Of a DNA stretch of 12,082 nt, positions 6,274 through 12,082 are shown one piece after another. This DNA comes from Alphaproteobacteria bacterium (GTDB lineage Bacteria; Pseudomonadota; Alphaproteobacteria; UBA6615), in the NCBI GenBank assembly GCA_030831135.1, contig JAURLR010000163.1:1-12082 (forward strand), in the 5' to 3' direction. The position numbers were made by a program, and so were the translations under genes. How positions within the stretch are numbered: the first letter of the stretch is position 1; each line of letters begins with the position of its first letter. The notes under the pieces are model-generated. The model saw nothing but the letters and a program-made list of their open reading frames with translations, had not been told where the DNA came from and did not search any database.

Positions 6274-7149
6274 TCACTCGTTGCTAGCGATTGGCTTGAG
6301 GGACGTCAAATAGGTCGCGATGGCTTCGCGGTCTTCGGGTGTGAGCTTGCTGGTGTTGTCGTCCACCACCTCGGTCATGGAGCCGCCCAGAAAATCGCCG
6401 TCGGGAAGCATTCCGATTTCCAGCGCGGAAACGATATCGTCCATGCTCCAGTCCCCGATGCCGCCGGGGCCCGGTGTGATGTTGGGGACCGCTTTACCCT
6501 CGGGCCCGTTCTTGTAGCCCGACAGGGCCCGGTCCGCATCGACAACACCGATGATATTCCGGGGGCTGTGGCATTCACCGCAATGGCCCGGCCCGGTGAC
6601 CAGATATGCCCCCCGGTTCCACTCCGCCGATTGGGAGGGGTCGGGCGCGAACGGCGCATCATCGAGGAACAGCAACTGCCAACCGATCATGCTCATACGG
6701 ATTTTGAACGGAAAGGCCAGGTCATGCGCGGGCACCGGATTCCGCACGGCGGGGGTGGAATCCAGATAGGCCTTGAGGTCGACGATGTCCTGAACCGTCA
6801 TGCGCGCATAGGACGTGTAGGGGAAGGTGGGATAGTAGCGCGCGCCCGTGGGCGAAACACCCTTGCGCAAGGCCTTGATGAAGTCTTCGTCGCTCCAGCC
6901 GCCGATCCCGGTTTCGGGATCGGGCGTGATGTTGGGTGAAAAGAAAGATCCGAAATCGGTTTTCAGTTCGCGGCCACCGGCCAGAAACGCGCCGCCCTTT
7001 TCGACGGTATGACAGGCGACGCAGCCACCGGTCGCCAGAACATACTCGCCACGGGCCGGGTCTCCCGTCTGGGCATGGGCATCGGGATAGGCAAAGGGCG
7101 CAACGGTTATCGAGGCGAGTGCAAGCAGGGTGCGAAGAAGGTTTTTCAT
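6274..7149 (-). CDS. Periplasmic diheme c-type cytochrome
   Basis: A 291-residue exported protein with a signal peptide (hydrophobic core about 5-20, cleavage near AHA-QT at 26/27). Two haem-binding motifs are present: CVACH (C43, C46, H47) and CGECH (C190, C193, H194). Likely distal methionines are M117 in YARMT and M258 in LGGSM. Both domains end in the K/R-rich, YL-containing helix typical of class I cytochromes c (IVDLKAYL and AIATYLTSL). The pattern NITPDPETGIGGWSD and the YPTFPYTSYARMT stretch resemble the cytochrome subunits of periplasmic alcohol, aldehyde or gluconate dehydrogenases, which usually carry three haems; here there are only two, and no dehydrogenase is adjacent. It probably shuttles electrons to an oxidase or the bc1 complex. 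The partner enzyme is unknown. An AGGA ribosome site precedes the ATG. Confidence 0.92.
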   Translation of the reverse strand: MKNLLRTLLALASITVAPFAYPDAHAQTGDPARGEYVLATGGCVACHTVEKGGAFLAGGRELKTDFGSFFSPNITPDPETGIGGWSDEDFIKALRKGVSPTGARYYPTFPYTSYARMTVQDIVDLKAYLDSTPAVRNPVPAHDLAFPFKIRMSMIGWQLLFLDDAPFAPDPSQSAEWNRGAYLVTGPGHCGECHSPRNIIGVVDADRALSGYKNGPEGKAVPNITPGPGGIGDWSMDDIVSALEIGMLPDGDFLGGSMTEVVDDNTSKLTPEDREAIATYLTSLKPIASNE

Positions 7150-7163
7150 TTGGCTATCCTAAC

Positions 7164-7193
7164 AAAAAAACGCCCGGCAGGGCCGGGCGTTTT
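7164..7193 (-). terminator. Strong intrinsic terminator after the class II cytochrome gene
   Basis: CGCCCGGC (7171-7178), an AGG loop, and GCCGGGCG (7182-7189), extended by four A-T pairs, give a stable stem. On the minus strand it is followed by seven T residues (7170-7164). It lies 24 bp after the class II cytochrome stop but only 14 bp before the diheme cytochrome start. With four T residues on the plus side it could also act weakly in that direction. Confidence 0.85.
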
Positions 7194-7216
7194 CAGAATT
7201 GATCGTGTTGGACTGT

Positions 7217-7693
7217 TTAGACTTCGGGGCCGCGATAAACCTTGTGGCATGTGCCACAGGTTGCGCCGATGCTTCCGACAACGGCTTTCGGGTCAGACCC
7301 GAGCGTGCCGGCAGCGGCATCAGCTGCAACCTTGTCGGCTGCCGTTCCCATAGCGGCTGCCTTGGCATTGAAGTCAGCCATGTTGTCCCAGATTTCCGGC
7401 TTTGCGCGGGACTTTTCCGGAATTTCTTTGTCCATGAACAGCGCGGGCATCTTCGCCGCGACGGCACTGATCGCCTTCGCGGCTGCCTCTGCGTCAGCGG
7501 CATTGCCGGCCGCGACAGCGCCACCGAGCTTTTTCATATTGCCACCCATCGATTTCATCGCCGCGTTGCGTTCCTTGTAGTGATGTCCATCAGCTGATGC
7601 GACATCGCTGCTGAAGGTACCGAAAGCGGCGACGACAGCAAGGGCACTTGCTGCCATGAGGCCGTTACGGAGGGTCTTGCGAACCGAATTCAT
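7217..7693 (-). CDS. Class II c-type cytochrome (cytochrome c'/c556 type)
   Basis: From the ATG at 7693 the protein has 158 residues. This start gives a clean signal peptide (hydrophobic 11-25, ASA cleavage near 32-34) and an AGGGAG ribosome site; an open extension upstream has no signal-like N-terminus. The mature part is alanine-rich and helical, as expected of a four-helix bundle, with the haem motif near the C-terminus: CGTCHKVYRG (C146, C149, H150), diagnostic of PF01322. Methionines in RNAAMKSMGGNM near the mature N-terminus could supply a sixth ligand, which would make it a low-spin c556-like protein. Without a clear alignment, a five-coordinate cytochrome c' that binds nitric oxide remains possible. 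It is followed by a strong terminator and preceded by a divergent regulatory region. Confidence 0.92.
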   Translation of the reverse strand: MNSVRKTLRNGLMAASALAVVAAFGTFSSDVASADGHHYKERNAAMKSMGGNMKKLGGAVAAGNAADAEAAAKAISAVAAKMPALFMDKEIPEKSRAKPEIWDNMADFNAKAAAMGTAADKVAADAAAGTLGSDPKAVVGSIGATCGTCHKVYRGPEV

Positions 7694-7920
7694 ATTCAAT
7701 CTCCCTGTTACCCATGTGCTGGGTGATGCGGCATCCCGCCACATGTGTGAGCCATGGAGCCTGTTAAGCATTTGGTTTTCCATAAAAATATCACATCGAT
7801 CACGGAAACGTGAACAAAAACGACAAAATGATTCACGGCTGCGTGAGATCGGGAATAAAGCGGCGACGAGACTGTTAACGTGCACGTGTGTTTCAGTCTG
7901 AAATTCAGTGGAGACGGTTC
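7694..7920. promoter_or_regulatory. Divergent control region with two TCACG-N4-CGTGA palindromes
   Basis: This 227-bp gap between the class II cytochrome and DUF1223 genes holds two identical-core palindromes, TCACG-GAAA-CGTGA (7800-7813) and TCACG-GCTG-CGTGA (7833-7846). Their centres are 33 bp apart, about three helical turns. Further palindromes are ACGTGCACGT (7878-7887), CACATGTG (7740-7747), and two small adjacent hairpins at 7710-7724 and 7725-7735 in the cytochrome leader. The stretch around 7770-7830 is AT-rich and probably holds the promoters, but I cannot fix -35/-10 boxes with confidence. No coding region is supported here. Confidence 0.6.
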
Positions 7921-8688
7921 ATGAACATGTTTCGAGTCGCACTCACAGGCTTGGCGCTTGTCGGTTTGTATGGTTCCCACGCGGGAGCGCAATCATCGGA
8001 CAAGCCGGTCACGGTCATTGAGTTGTTCACCTCACAGAGTTGTTATTCCTGCCCGCCGGCCGAAGCCTATCTCGGGGAACTCTCGAAAGAAGACGATATC
8101 GTCGCGCTTGAGTATCACGTCGATTACTGGAACCGGATCAACTATGGCCGCCATGGCCGCTGGGTTGATGAATTCTCAAGTCCGGAAATGACCCAACGCC
8201 AGCGCGCCTACAATCTCGCCATCCGAAACACCGGCGCTGTCTATACCCCGCAGATGGTGATCGACGGGCGCGAAGAGGCCGTCGGGTCGCGGCGAGGCGA
8301 GGTGCAGCAACTTGTCAGCAAGGTCCGGGCTGATGATCCCGCACGGGTCGGCGTTGCCGTGTCCGACCTGAAAGATGGCGGGATCAGCATTTCGCTGCCC
8401 GACAACCTGAGGGGCGGCGCGGATGTCTGGCTTGTCACCTTCATCCGCGAAAACACCACGCAAGTCGTCAGAGGTGAGAACCACGGCAAGACGCTGACCA
8501 GCCACAATATCGTGCGGAAAGTCCGTCATGTTCGGGCATGGGACGGTAAGGCGGCGATCTTTGATCTGTCGCGGGACGAACTGGAGCTGGAACCCGGTCA
8601 GGGCTGTGCGATCCTGGTCCAGGATGAACGCCCGGGGCCGGTGCTTGGCGCGTCCTATTGTCCAGACAATGTGGGCGTGTCGTCCTGA
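7921..8688 (+). CDS. Secreted DUF1223 family thioredoxin-fold protein
   Basis: The ATG at 7921 has a GGAGA ribosome site at good spacing and gives 255 residues. A GTG at 7888 in frame would add 11 residues ahead of the signal peptide and is less likely. The N-terminus is a signal peptide (hydrophobic about 5-18, cleavage near AGA-QS at 24/25). The core begins VTVIELFTSQSCYSCPPAEAYL, with the CxxC pair C41 and C44 in a thioredoxin-like position, and later has ALEYHVDYWNR and VYTPQMVIDGR, both hallmarks of DUF1223 (PF06764). The CYSC site suggests a thiol-active periplasmic protein, but no substrate is established for the family. The stop directly abuts the stop of the convergent fucose synthase gene. 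Confidence 0.92.
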   Translation: MNMFRVALTGLALVGLYGSHAGAQSSDKPVTVIELFTSQSCYSCPPAEAYLGELSKEDDIVALEYHVDYWNRINYGRHGRWVDEFSSPEMTQRQRAYNLAIRNTGAVYTPQMVIDGREEAVGSRRGEVQQLVSKVRADDPARVGVAVSDLKDGGISISLPDNLRGGADVWLVTFIRENTTQVVRGENHGKTLTSHNIVRKVRHVRAWDGKAAIFDLSRDELELEPGQGCAILVQDERPGPVLGASYCPDNVGVSS

Positions 8689-9663
8689 TCAGCCCGTCTT
8701 GCGTGCGAAACTCTCACCGCTGATCGTGCGCAGGCTGTTCTCGTTTTCCAGAAACCACGCATAGGTCCGCTCGACGCCCTCGCGCAGGCCGATCTGGGAG
8801 GTCCACCCCAGACTGTTGAGGCGGGCCACATCGACAAGTTTGCGCGGCGTGCCGTCCGGCTTTGACGTGTCATAGGTGAACCGGCCCTCGAAACCGACGA
8901 CATCGGCAATCATCTCGGCGAAGTCCTTGATCGAGATGTCTGTGCCGACCCCGATATTCACGAAGTCTTCGCCTGAGTAATTCTGCATCAGATAGACGCA
9001 GGCATTCGCCATGTCGTCCACATACATGATCTCCCGGCGGGGGGTTCCCGTGCCCCAGATGGTCACTTCGTCTGCGCCGCTGACCTTGGCGTCATGCATC
9101 TTGCGGATCAGGGCTGCGGGCATGTGTGAGGTTTCATAGTCGAAATTGTCACCGATGCCGAACAGGTTGGTGGGCTGTACGCTGATCGCATCAAACCCGT
9201 ATTGCCGACGATAGGCCTGACACATCTTGATGCCGGCGATCTTCGCGACCGCGTACCACTGATTCGTTTCCTCCAACGGCCCGGTCAGCATGTAATCCTC
9301 TTTCATCGGCTGCGGTGCATCGCGTGGCATGATGCAGGTCGACCCCAGAAACAGCATTTTCCGGGCACCCGTGCGGTAGGCTGTATCAATCAGATTGGTC
9401 TGGATCATCAGGTTGCCGCCGATGAAATCAGCCGGGTACTGGTCATTGGCCTGAATGCCGCCGACCACCGCCGCGGCATCAAAGACGTATTCGGGTTTTT
9501 CGGCCGCAAAGAAATCACGCACATCGGCCTGATTGGTCAGGTCGAGTTCCTTGCGGGTACGGGTCACGATATTCGTGTGACCTTGCGCAGTGAGTTCACG
9601 GATCAGGGCCTGACCGACCAGGCCCCGGTGACCGGCAATGAAAATCTTTGCGTTGGTATCCAT
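8689..9663 (-). CDS. fcl: GDP-L-fucose synthase
   Basis: The ATG at 9663 gives 324 residues, the usual length. A longer open frame upstream overlaps the crotonase gene and is arginine-rich and unlike the family. It is an extended short-chain dehydrogenase: NADP(H)-binding GHRGLVG (11-17), catalytic S108 and C110 in LGSTCIMP, Y137 and K141 in YAVAK, and H180 in the HMPAALIRK stretch. Each catalytic residue is offset by one from the positions I recall for the Escherichia coli enzyme (S107, C109, Y136, K140, H179). It performs the epimerisation and reduction of GDP-4-keto-6-deoxymannose to GDP-L-fucose for polysaccharide synthesis. The usual partner gmd and glycosyltransferases are not in the window. 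It lies 25 bp after the crotonase gene, with a weak GGAA ribosome site. Confidence 0.94.
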   Translation of the reverse strand: MDTNAKIFIAGHRGLVGQALIRELTAQGHTNIVTRTRKELDLTNQADVRDFFAAEKPEYVFDAAAVVGGIQANDQYPADFIGGNLMIQTNLIDTAYRTGARKMLFLGSTCIMPRDAPQPMKEDYMLTGPLEETNQWYAVAKIAGIKMCQAYRRQYGFDAISVQPTNLFGIGDNFDYETSHMPAALIRKMHDAKVSGADEVTIWGTGTPRREIMYVDDMANACVYLMQNYSGEDFVNIGVGTDISIKDFAEMIADVVGFEGRFTYDTSKPDGTPRKLVDVARLNSLGWTSQIGLREGVERTYAWFLENENSLRTISGESFARKTG

Positions 9664-9688
9664 GTTTCGTTCCGAACGACTGTGGCGA

Positions 9689-10483
9689 TTATGTCTGGTA
9701 CTTGCGGAATTCCGGCTTGCGGCGTTCCTGAAAGGCGCGGGCGCCTTCCCTCGATTCTTCCGTGGCGTAATAAAGCTTCTGGGCCTCAAAGCCCATTGCC
9801 CCGATGCCCTTGATGTGGTCGGTGTCGATGTTGAAGGATCGCTTGGCGATGGCCAGTGCCGTGGGGCTGCGCTCCATCAGGTCGGCACACCAGCGCGCGA
9901 CTTCGGCATCGAGTTCACGGTCCGGGACAACCGCGTTGGCGAGCCCTATCTCCAGCGCTTCGCGGGCGGTGTACTGGCGACACATGTACCAGATCTCGCG
10001 CGCCTTCTTCTCGCCCACGATCCGCGCCAGATAGGCAGTGCCATAGCCCGGATCCACCGAGCCCATGCTGGGGCCGACCTGTCCGAAAATCGCACTCTCG
10101 CCCGCCAGGGTCAGATCACAGACCGTGGCGATCACGTTGCCGCCGCCAATCGCATAGCCGCGCACCTTGGCGATCACCGGTTTCGGGATATCCCGGATCA
10201 GGCCCTGGAGTTCCTCGATCGGAATGCCGATCGTGCCGCGGCGGCTGCCGTAGCCTTCGGTCGATTTGTTGTCGAGAGACTGGTCGCCACCCGACGAGAA
10301 GGCACGATCTCCCGCGCCTGTGATGACCACGACGCCAATGGATTTGTCCCAGCCGGCGTTCTGCAAGGCGTCGATCATTTCCTCGACGGTCTGGCCACGA
10401 AAAGCGTTCAGCTTGTCGGGCCGGTTGATGGTGATCGTCGCAACGCCGTCCTGGACGTCGTACAGAATGTCTTCATAGGCCAT
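9689..10483 (-). CDS. badI: BadI/MenB-type crotonase (likely 2-ketocyclohexanecarboxyl-CoA hydrolase)
   Basis: A 264-residue crotonase-fold protein. The CoA and oxyanion-hole segments are AFSSGGDQ (61-68) and GYAIGGGNVIATVCDL (109-124). GQVGPSMGSVDPGYGTA (134-150) and EKKAREIWYMC (158-168) follow, and the C-terminus is EESREGARAFQERRKPEFRKY. These segments mark the MenB/BadI subgroup. BadI opens the ring of 2-ketocyclohexane-1-carboxyl-CoA to pimelyl-CoA in benzoyl-CoA/cyclohexanecarboxylate degradation; MenB closes a ring in menaquinone synthesis. RSPTALAIAKRSFNID and the PIEELQGLIRDIPKPVIAKVRGY stretch recall Rhodopseudomonas BadI more than MenB. No other bad or men gene is nearby, so substrate assignment is moderate. 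It is divergent from the VOC gene across 102 bp and precedes fcl. The ribosome site is poor. Confidence 0.85.
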   Translation of the reverse strand: MAYEDILYDVQDGVATITINRPDKLNAFRGQTVEEMIDALQNAGWDKSIGVVVITGAGDRAFSSGGDQSLDNKSTEGYGSRRGTIGIPIEELQGLIRDIPKPVIAKVRGYAIGGGNVIATVCDLTLAGESAIFGQVGPSMGSVDPGYGTAYLARIVGEKKAREIWYMCRQYTAREALEIGLANAVVPDRELDAEVARWCADLMERSPTALAIAKRSFNIDTDHIKGIGAMGFEAQKLYYATEESREGARAFQERRKPEFRKYQT

Positions 10484-10585
10484 GATCGGGTGCCCCGGAA
10501 TGTAACGATTTCTCTGGTGTCGGTTGACGGAAGTGTATTGGGTTTTAAGTCACACTGCACATACCGATACACAAGGGGACCCTCC
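10484..10585. promoter_or_regulatory. Divergent intergenic region between crotonase and VOC genes
   Basis: A 102-bp gap with promoters expected in both directions. It contains an imperfect inverted repeat, GTGTATTGG (10533-10541) and CCGATACAC (10564-10572), matching at 8 of 9 positions with a 22-bp spacer. A plausible -35, TTGACG (10524-10529), lacks a convincing -10 at normal spacing. The AAGGGG ribosome site of the VOC gene lies directly after the second arm. Confidence 0.4.
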
Positions 10586-10975
10586 ATGGCCAAAAAAGCC
10601 GATAAACGCCCGCCCGTAGCCGTTGGCCATGTCTCACTCCATGTGAAGGATGTTCCCAAGGCCAGCGCCTTCATGCAGGTTCTGGGCCTGCGGCATGTCT
10701 TCGAAAACGAAAAGCAGACCTTCGCGGTTCTTGAGCTGCGTGGCGGCACCCATCTGATCCTCAACAAGTCCCGCAAGAAAATCCGGGATGGCGATGTCGC
10801 GCCAGTGGATCTGATGGTCGATGACGTGAAGGCGATGCGCGCCTATTGCAAGAAGGCGAAGCTCAAGCCGTCGAAAATCACCTCTGGTTCGGTACACAGT
10901 TCCTTCTACGTGCCGGGGCCCGATGGCTGGTCGATCAAGATCACCTCATCCCATGCCGGGAACCGCCCGGTCTGA
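10586..10975 (+). CDS. VOC-superfamily (glyoxalase/dioxygenase-like) protein
   Basis: A 129-residue single-module vicinal-oxygen-chelate protein. The ATG at 10586 has an AAGGGG ribosome site; a longer open frame upstream runs antisense through the crotonase gene and is a shadow. The first beta-alpha-beta unit is VGHVSLHVKDVPKASAFMQVLGL, with H15 as the first likely metal ligand, and RGGTHLIL supplies H56. The second half has VDLMVDDVKAMRAY and SSFYVPGPDGWSIKI. The glutamate usual in the last motif is replaced (SIKI rather than an E-L pair), so the metal site is incomplete or uses another residue, such as H104. Function cannot be assigned. Divergence from the BadI-like gene hints at a shared CoA-thioester or aromatic pathway, but only weakly. 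Confidence 0.88.
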   Translation: MAKKADKRPPVAVGHVSLHVKDVPKASAFMQVLGLRHVFENEKQTFAVLELRGGTHLILNKSRKKIRDGDVAPVDLMVDDVKAMRAYCKKAKLKPSKITSGSVHSSFYVPGPDGWSIKITSSHAGNRPV

Positions 10976-11090
10976 GGCGGTCCTGTCCGTCAATGCGGCA
11001 ATCTGCTGGTACGTGCTCCGGAAAATGGGCATCAACGATCCGATCCCCGGCTACGGGAAACTCCTGCTGGAGACCGGGATCGTCGGATAG
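10953..11090 (+). CDS. Small hypothetical protein overlapping the VOC gene end
   Basis: An ATG at 10953 opens a 45-codon frame that overlaps the last 23 bases of the VOC gene and ends at TAG 11088-11090, four bases before the stop of the convergent cupin gene. Beyond the overlap, most codons end in G or C, as in the neighbouring genes (for example GTC CTG TCC GTC, and CTC CTG CTG GAG ACC), and the product AICWYVLRKMGINDPIPGYG looks like ordinary folded protein. I do not recognise it. No ribosome site is clear, so it would depend on coupling to the VOC gene, or the true start may be a downstream codon. It could also be the relic 3' end of a lost gene. Confidence 0.45.
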   Translation: MPGTARSEAVLSVNAAICWYVLRKMGINDPIPGYGKLLLETGIVG

Positions 11091-11094
11091 CGGT

Positions 11095-11682
11095 TTATTC
11101 TGCCGCTTGTAGTCGATCAGCGAAGCGGAAGCCGACCTTGTCCATCTTGTTCAGGACATCTTCGCCGAACTTGTCGATGATTTCCTGACCGACTTCCGGG
11201 TGGAAGACGACCTCGTCTTTCGTGTCACCTTTGACGTTCTGGATCATCACTAGTAGGCGCGCGGTCTCGTCAGAGATATTGTGGAAATCGCGGTAGACCC
11301 CGGCGGGAACCGAAACAAAGTCCATCGGTTCGAGTTCGACCGAGTTTTCGGCATTCTCGCCCCAGGACACCCGGAACTTGCCATTCAGGCAGAAGAAGTT
11401 CTCCACCGTGTGCGAATGGCTGTGCAGACCCGGATGGTTGCCCGGCGGGCACTCGGCGATGGTGACGGTCAGGCCGTCCATGCCCTTGACGGGGGCCACA
11501 GCGGAGCGGCCTTCCCAGCCTTCCGGGGACATGATCGGATAGACCGACTTGGCCGAAACAACCTCGACAGCATCGGCGGGAATGCCGGTACCGTCCATGA
11601 TCGACTGCTTGTAGGGGACCAGATCCTTGAACCTGGCGACGCGGTTGGACATGTCAGGTGAATTCAGGTTTACGGCTTTCAT
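11095..11682 (-). CDS. Monocupin protein with complete metal site
   Basis: A 195-residue cupin. Motif one is PPGNHPGLHSHSHTVENFF, giving ligands H87, H89 and E94 (H91 is a spare), followed by G101. Motif two is PMDFVSVPAGVYRDFHN, with H134. The canonical three-histidine, one-glutamate site is therefore intact and probably binds Fe(II), Mn(II) or Ni(II). An N-terminal region of about 70 residues and a C-terminal helical tail (about 155-195) flank the barrel. No substrate can be assigned; family members include dioxygenases, isomerases and plain binding proteins. The start is secure: GGAGG lies 6 bp before the ATG, though inside a hairpin. The gene converges with the small ORF and diverges from the unrecognised gene at the right edge. 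Confidence 0.9.
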   Translation of the reverse strand: MKAVNLNSPDMSNRVARFKDLVPYKQSIMDGTGIPADAVEVVSAKSVYPIMSPEGWEGRSAVAPVKGMDGLTVTIAECPPGNHPGLHSHSHTVENFFCLNGKFRVSWGENAENSVELEPMDFVSVPAGVYRDFHNISDETARLLVMIQNVKGDTKDEVVFHPEVGQEIIDKFGEDVLNKMDKVGFRFADRLQAAE

Positions 11683-11714
11683 GGCTTCCTCCGAAGGATT
11701 TATTTTCGGAAGCC
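11683..11714 (-). promoter_or_regulatory. Hairpin holding the cupin ribosome binding site
   Basis: In the minus-strand transcript, GGCT (11714-11711) and TCCGAA (11710-11705) pair with AGCC (11686-11683) and TTCGGA (11695-11690), around a 9-base A/T-rich loop and a 3-base GGA bulge. The GGAGGA ribosome site falls in the 3' arm and bulge, and the hairpin touches the start codon. An alternative fold pairs GGCTTCC with GGAAGCC (11683-11689 with 11708-11714). Either fold would limit ribosome access. Confidence 0.55.
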
Positions 11715-11729
11715 TACCGCAATTCCGCG

Positions 11730-11759
11730 TTGGGACGAAACGGATTGAAACGCTATGAT
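11730..11759 (+). promoter_or_regulatory. Sigma70-like promoter for the right-edge gene
   Basis: TTGGGA (11730-11735) and TATGAT (11754-11759) are separated by 18 bp, matching 4/6 and 5/6 of the sigma70 consensus. Transcription would begin about 75-80 bp before the ATG at 11844. No sequence element is obvious in the leader. Found by eye only. Confidence 0.4.
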
Positions 11760-11843
11760 CTCAACCCTCATGCGGCAGAAATCATCAATCCGCGCGCCTG
11801 AATCCCACAATGCGGTAACGCACGAAAAGAGAGCAGAGGTTTT

Positions 11844-12082
11844 ATGCCTGATTTCTATAAACCCGATCTAGGCATCAATCCGGACGATGCGTTTGCGCGG
11901 GAAACGGACGGCAAGCTGGTGCGCCGGTCGTTCTGGCTGGATATGAGCGACCGTTCGGTGGTGCAGGCCATGACTCAGGGGCTTGGGGCAAATCTGGCCA
12001 ATGAACACAAAAGGGCGCATCTCGATGATATCGGACGCGCCCATCTTGTGGATCAGATTTGTGTGCAGGAAATTCTCCCGCC
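11844..12082 (+). CDS. Unrecognised protein, N-terminal 79 codons (runs off window)
   Basis: An ATG at 11844 with an AGAGG ribosome site opens a frame that continues to the right edge, giving 79 complete codons. The N-terminus, MPDFYKPDLGINPDDAF, is acidic and lacks a signal peptide or membrane segment, so a cytoplasmic protein is likely. The visible part is mixed charged and helical-looking (SFWLDMSDRSVVQAM, then NEHKRAHLDDIGRAHLVDQI) with one cysteine. Codon use matches the neighbours. I do not recognise the family from this fragment. It is divergently arranged with the cupin gene across 161 bp. Confidence 0.75.
   Translation, partial: MPDFYKPDLGINPDDAFARETDGKLVRRSFWLDMSDRSVVQAMTQGLGANLANEHKRAHLDDIGRAHLVDQICVQEILP

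Noticed and set aside
7694..7885. 64-residue extension of the class II cytochrome
   Set aside because: It would bury the signal peptide. The start at 7693 has a ribosome site and a normal export signal.
9664..9789. N-terminal extension of the fucose synthase frame
   Set aside because: It overlaps the end of the crotonase gene, is Arg/Ser-rich, and the Rossmann motif fits a start at 9663.
9638..10585. Long N-terminal extension of the VOC gene on the plus strand
   Set aside because: It runs antisense through the crotonase gene. The VOC domain and a good ribosome site begin at 10586.
11715..11818. TACCGCA and TGCGGTA inverted pair across 90 bp
   Set aside because: Seven-base arms at this distance are expected by chance and have no supporting context.

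Overview
The window reads as chromosomal DNA of a high-G+C alphaproteobacterium, probably a respiring heterotroph that handles inorganic sulfur. This rests on the strong GC bias at third codon positions, a TIGR02186-type membrane protein (a family I know only from Alphaproteobacteria), a BigR/SqrR-type regulator, a class II cytochrome c and a DUF1223 protein. Genes are tightly packed. I see no tRNA, rRNA, CRISPR array, transposase or prophage signature.

Left part (1-4480, all minus strand): a compact sulfur operon, read right to left: BigR/SqrR-like ArsR-family repressor, single-domain rhodanese, TSUP (TauE/SafE) anion exporter, TIGR02186 membrane-anchored protein, degenerate UspA-like protein, and the N-terminal half of a cytoplasmic molybdopterin oxidoreductase that looks like SoeA (sulfite:quinone dehydrogenase), cut by the left edge. 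Gaps are 5-53 bp, with one ATGA overlap. A 46-bp AT-rich divergent promoter separates this operon from a plus-strand pair, tusA-like and mtnA, which overlap by 4 bp. The two repressor cysteines sit 66 residues apart (C30, C96), the same spacing I recall for the persulfide-sensing pair of SqrR. The likely picture is a persulfide/sulfite-stress divergon: rhodanese and TusA carry sulfane sulfur, SoeA oxidises sulfite on the cytoplasmic side, and TSUP exports sulfite or another sulfur anion. The coupling to MtnA of methylthioadenosine salvage is the most unusual part.

Middle (5918-8688): a DUF1330 protein, a diheme c-type cytochrome and a class II (c'/c556-type) cytochrome c on the minus strand, with a strong terminator-like hairpin just before the diheme gene. 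A 227-bp divergent region with two tandem TCACG-N4-CGTGA palindromes leads into a secreted DUF1223 thioredoxin-fold protein. Its stop codon directly abuts that of the next gene.

Right part (8689-12082): a stand-alone GDP-L-fucose synthase behind a BadI/MenB-type crotonase (both minus), a divergent VOC-family protein, a 45-codon small ORF overlapping the end of the VOC gene, a monocupin whose ribosome binding site lies in a hairpin touching its start codon, and the first 79 codons of an unrecognised plus-strand gene with its own promoter-like sequence.
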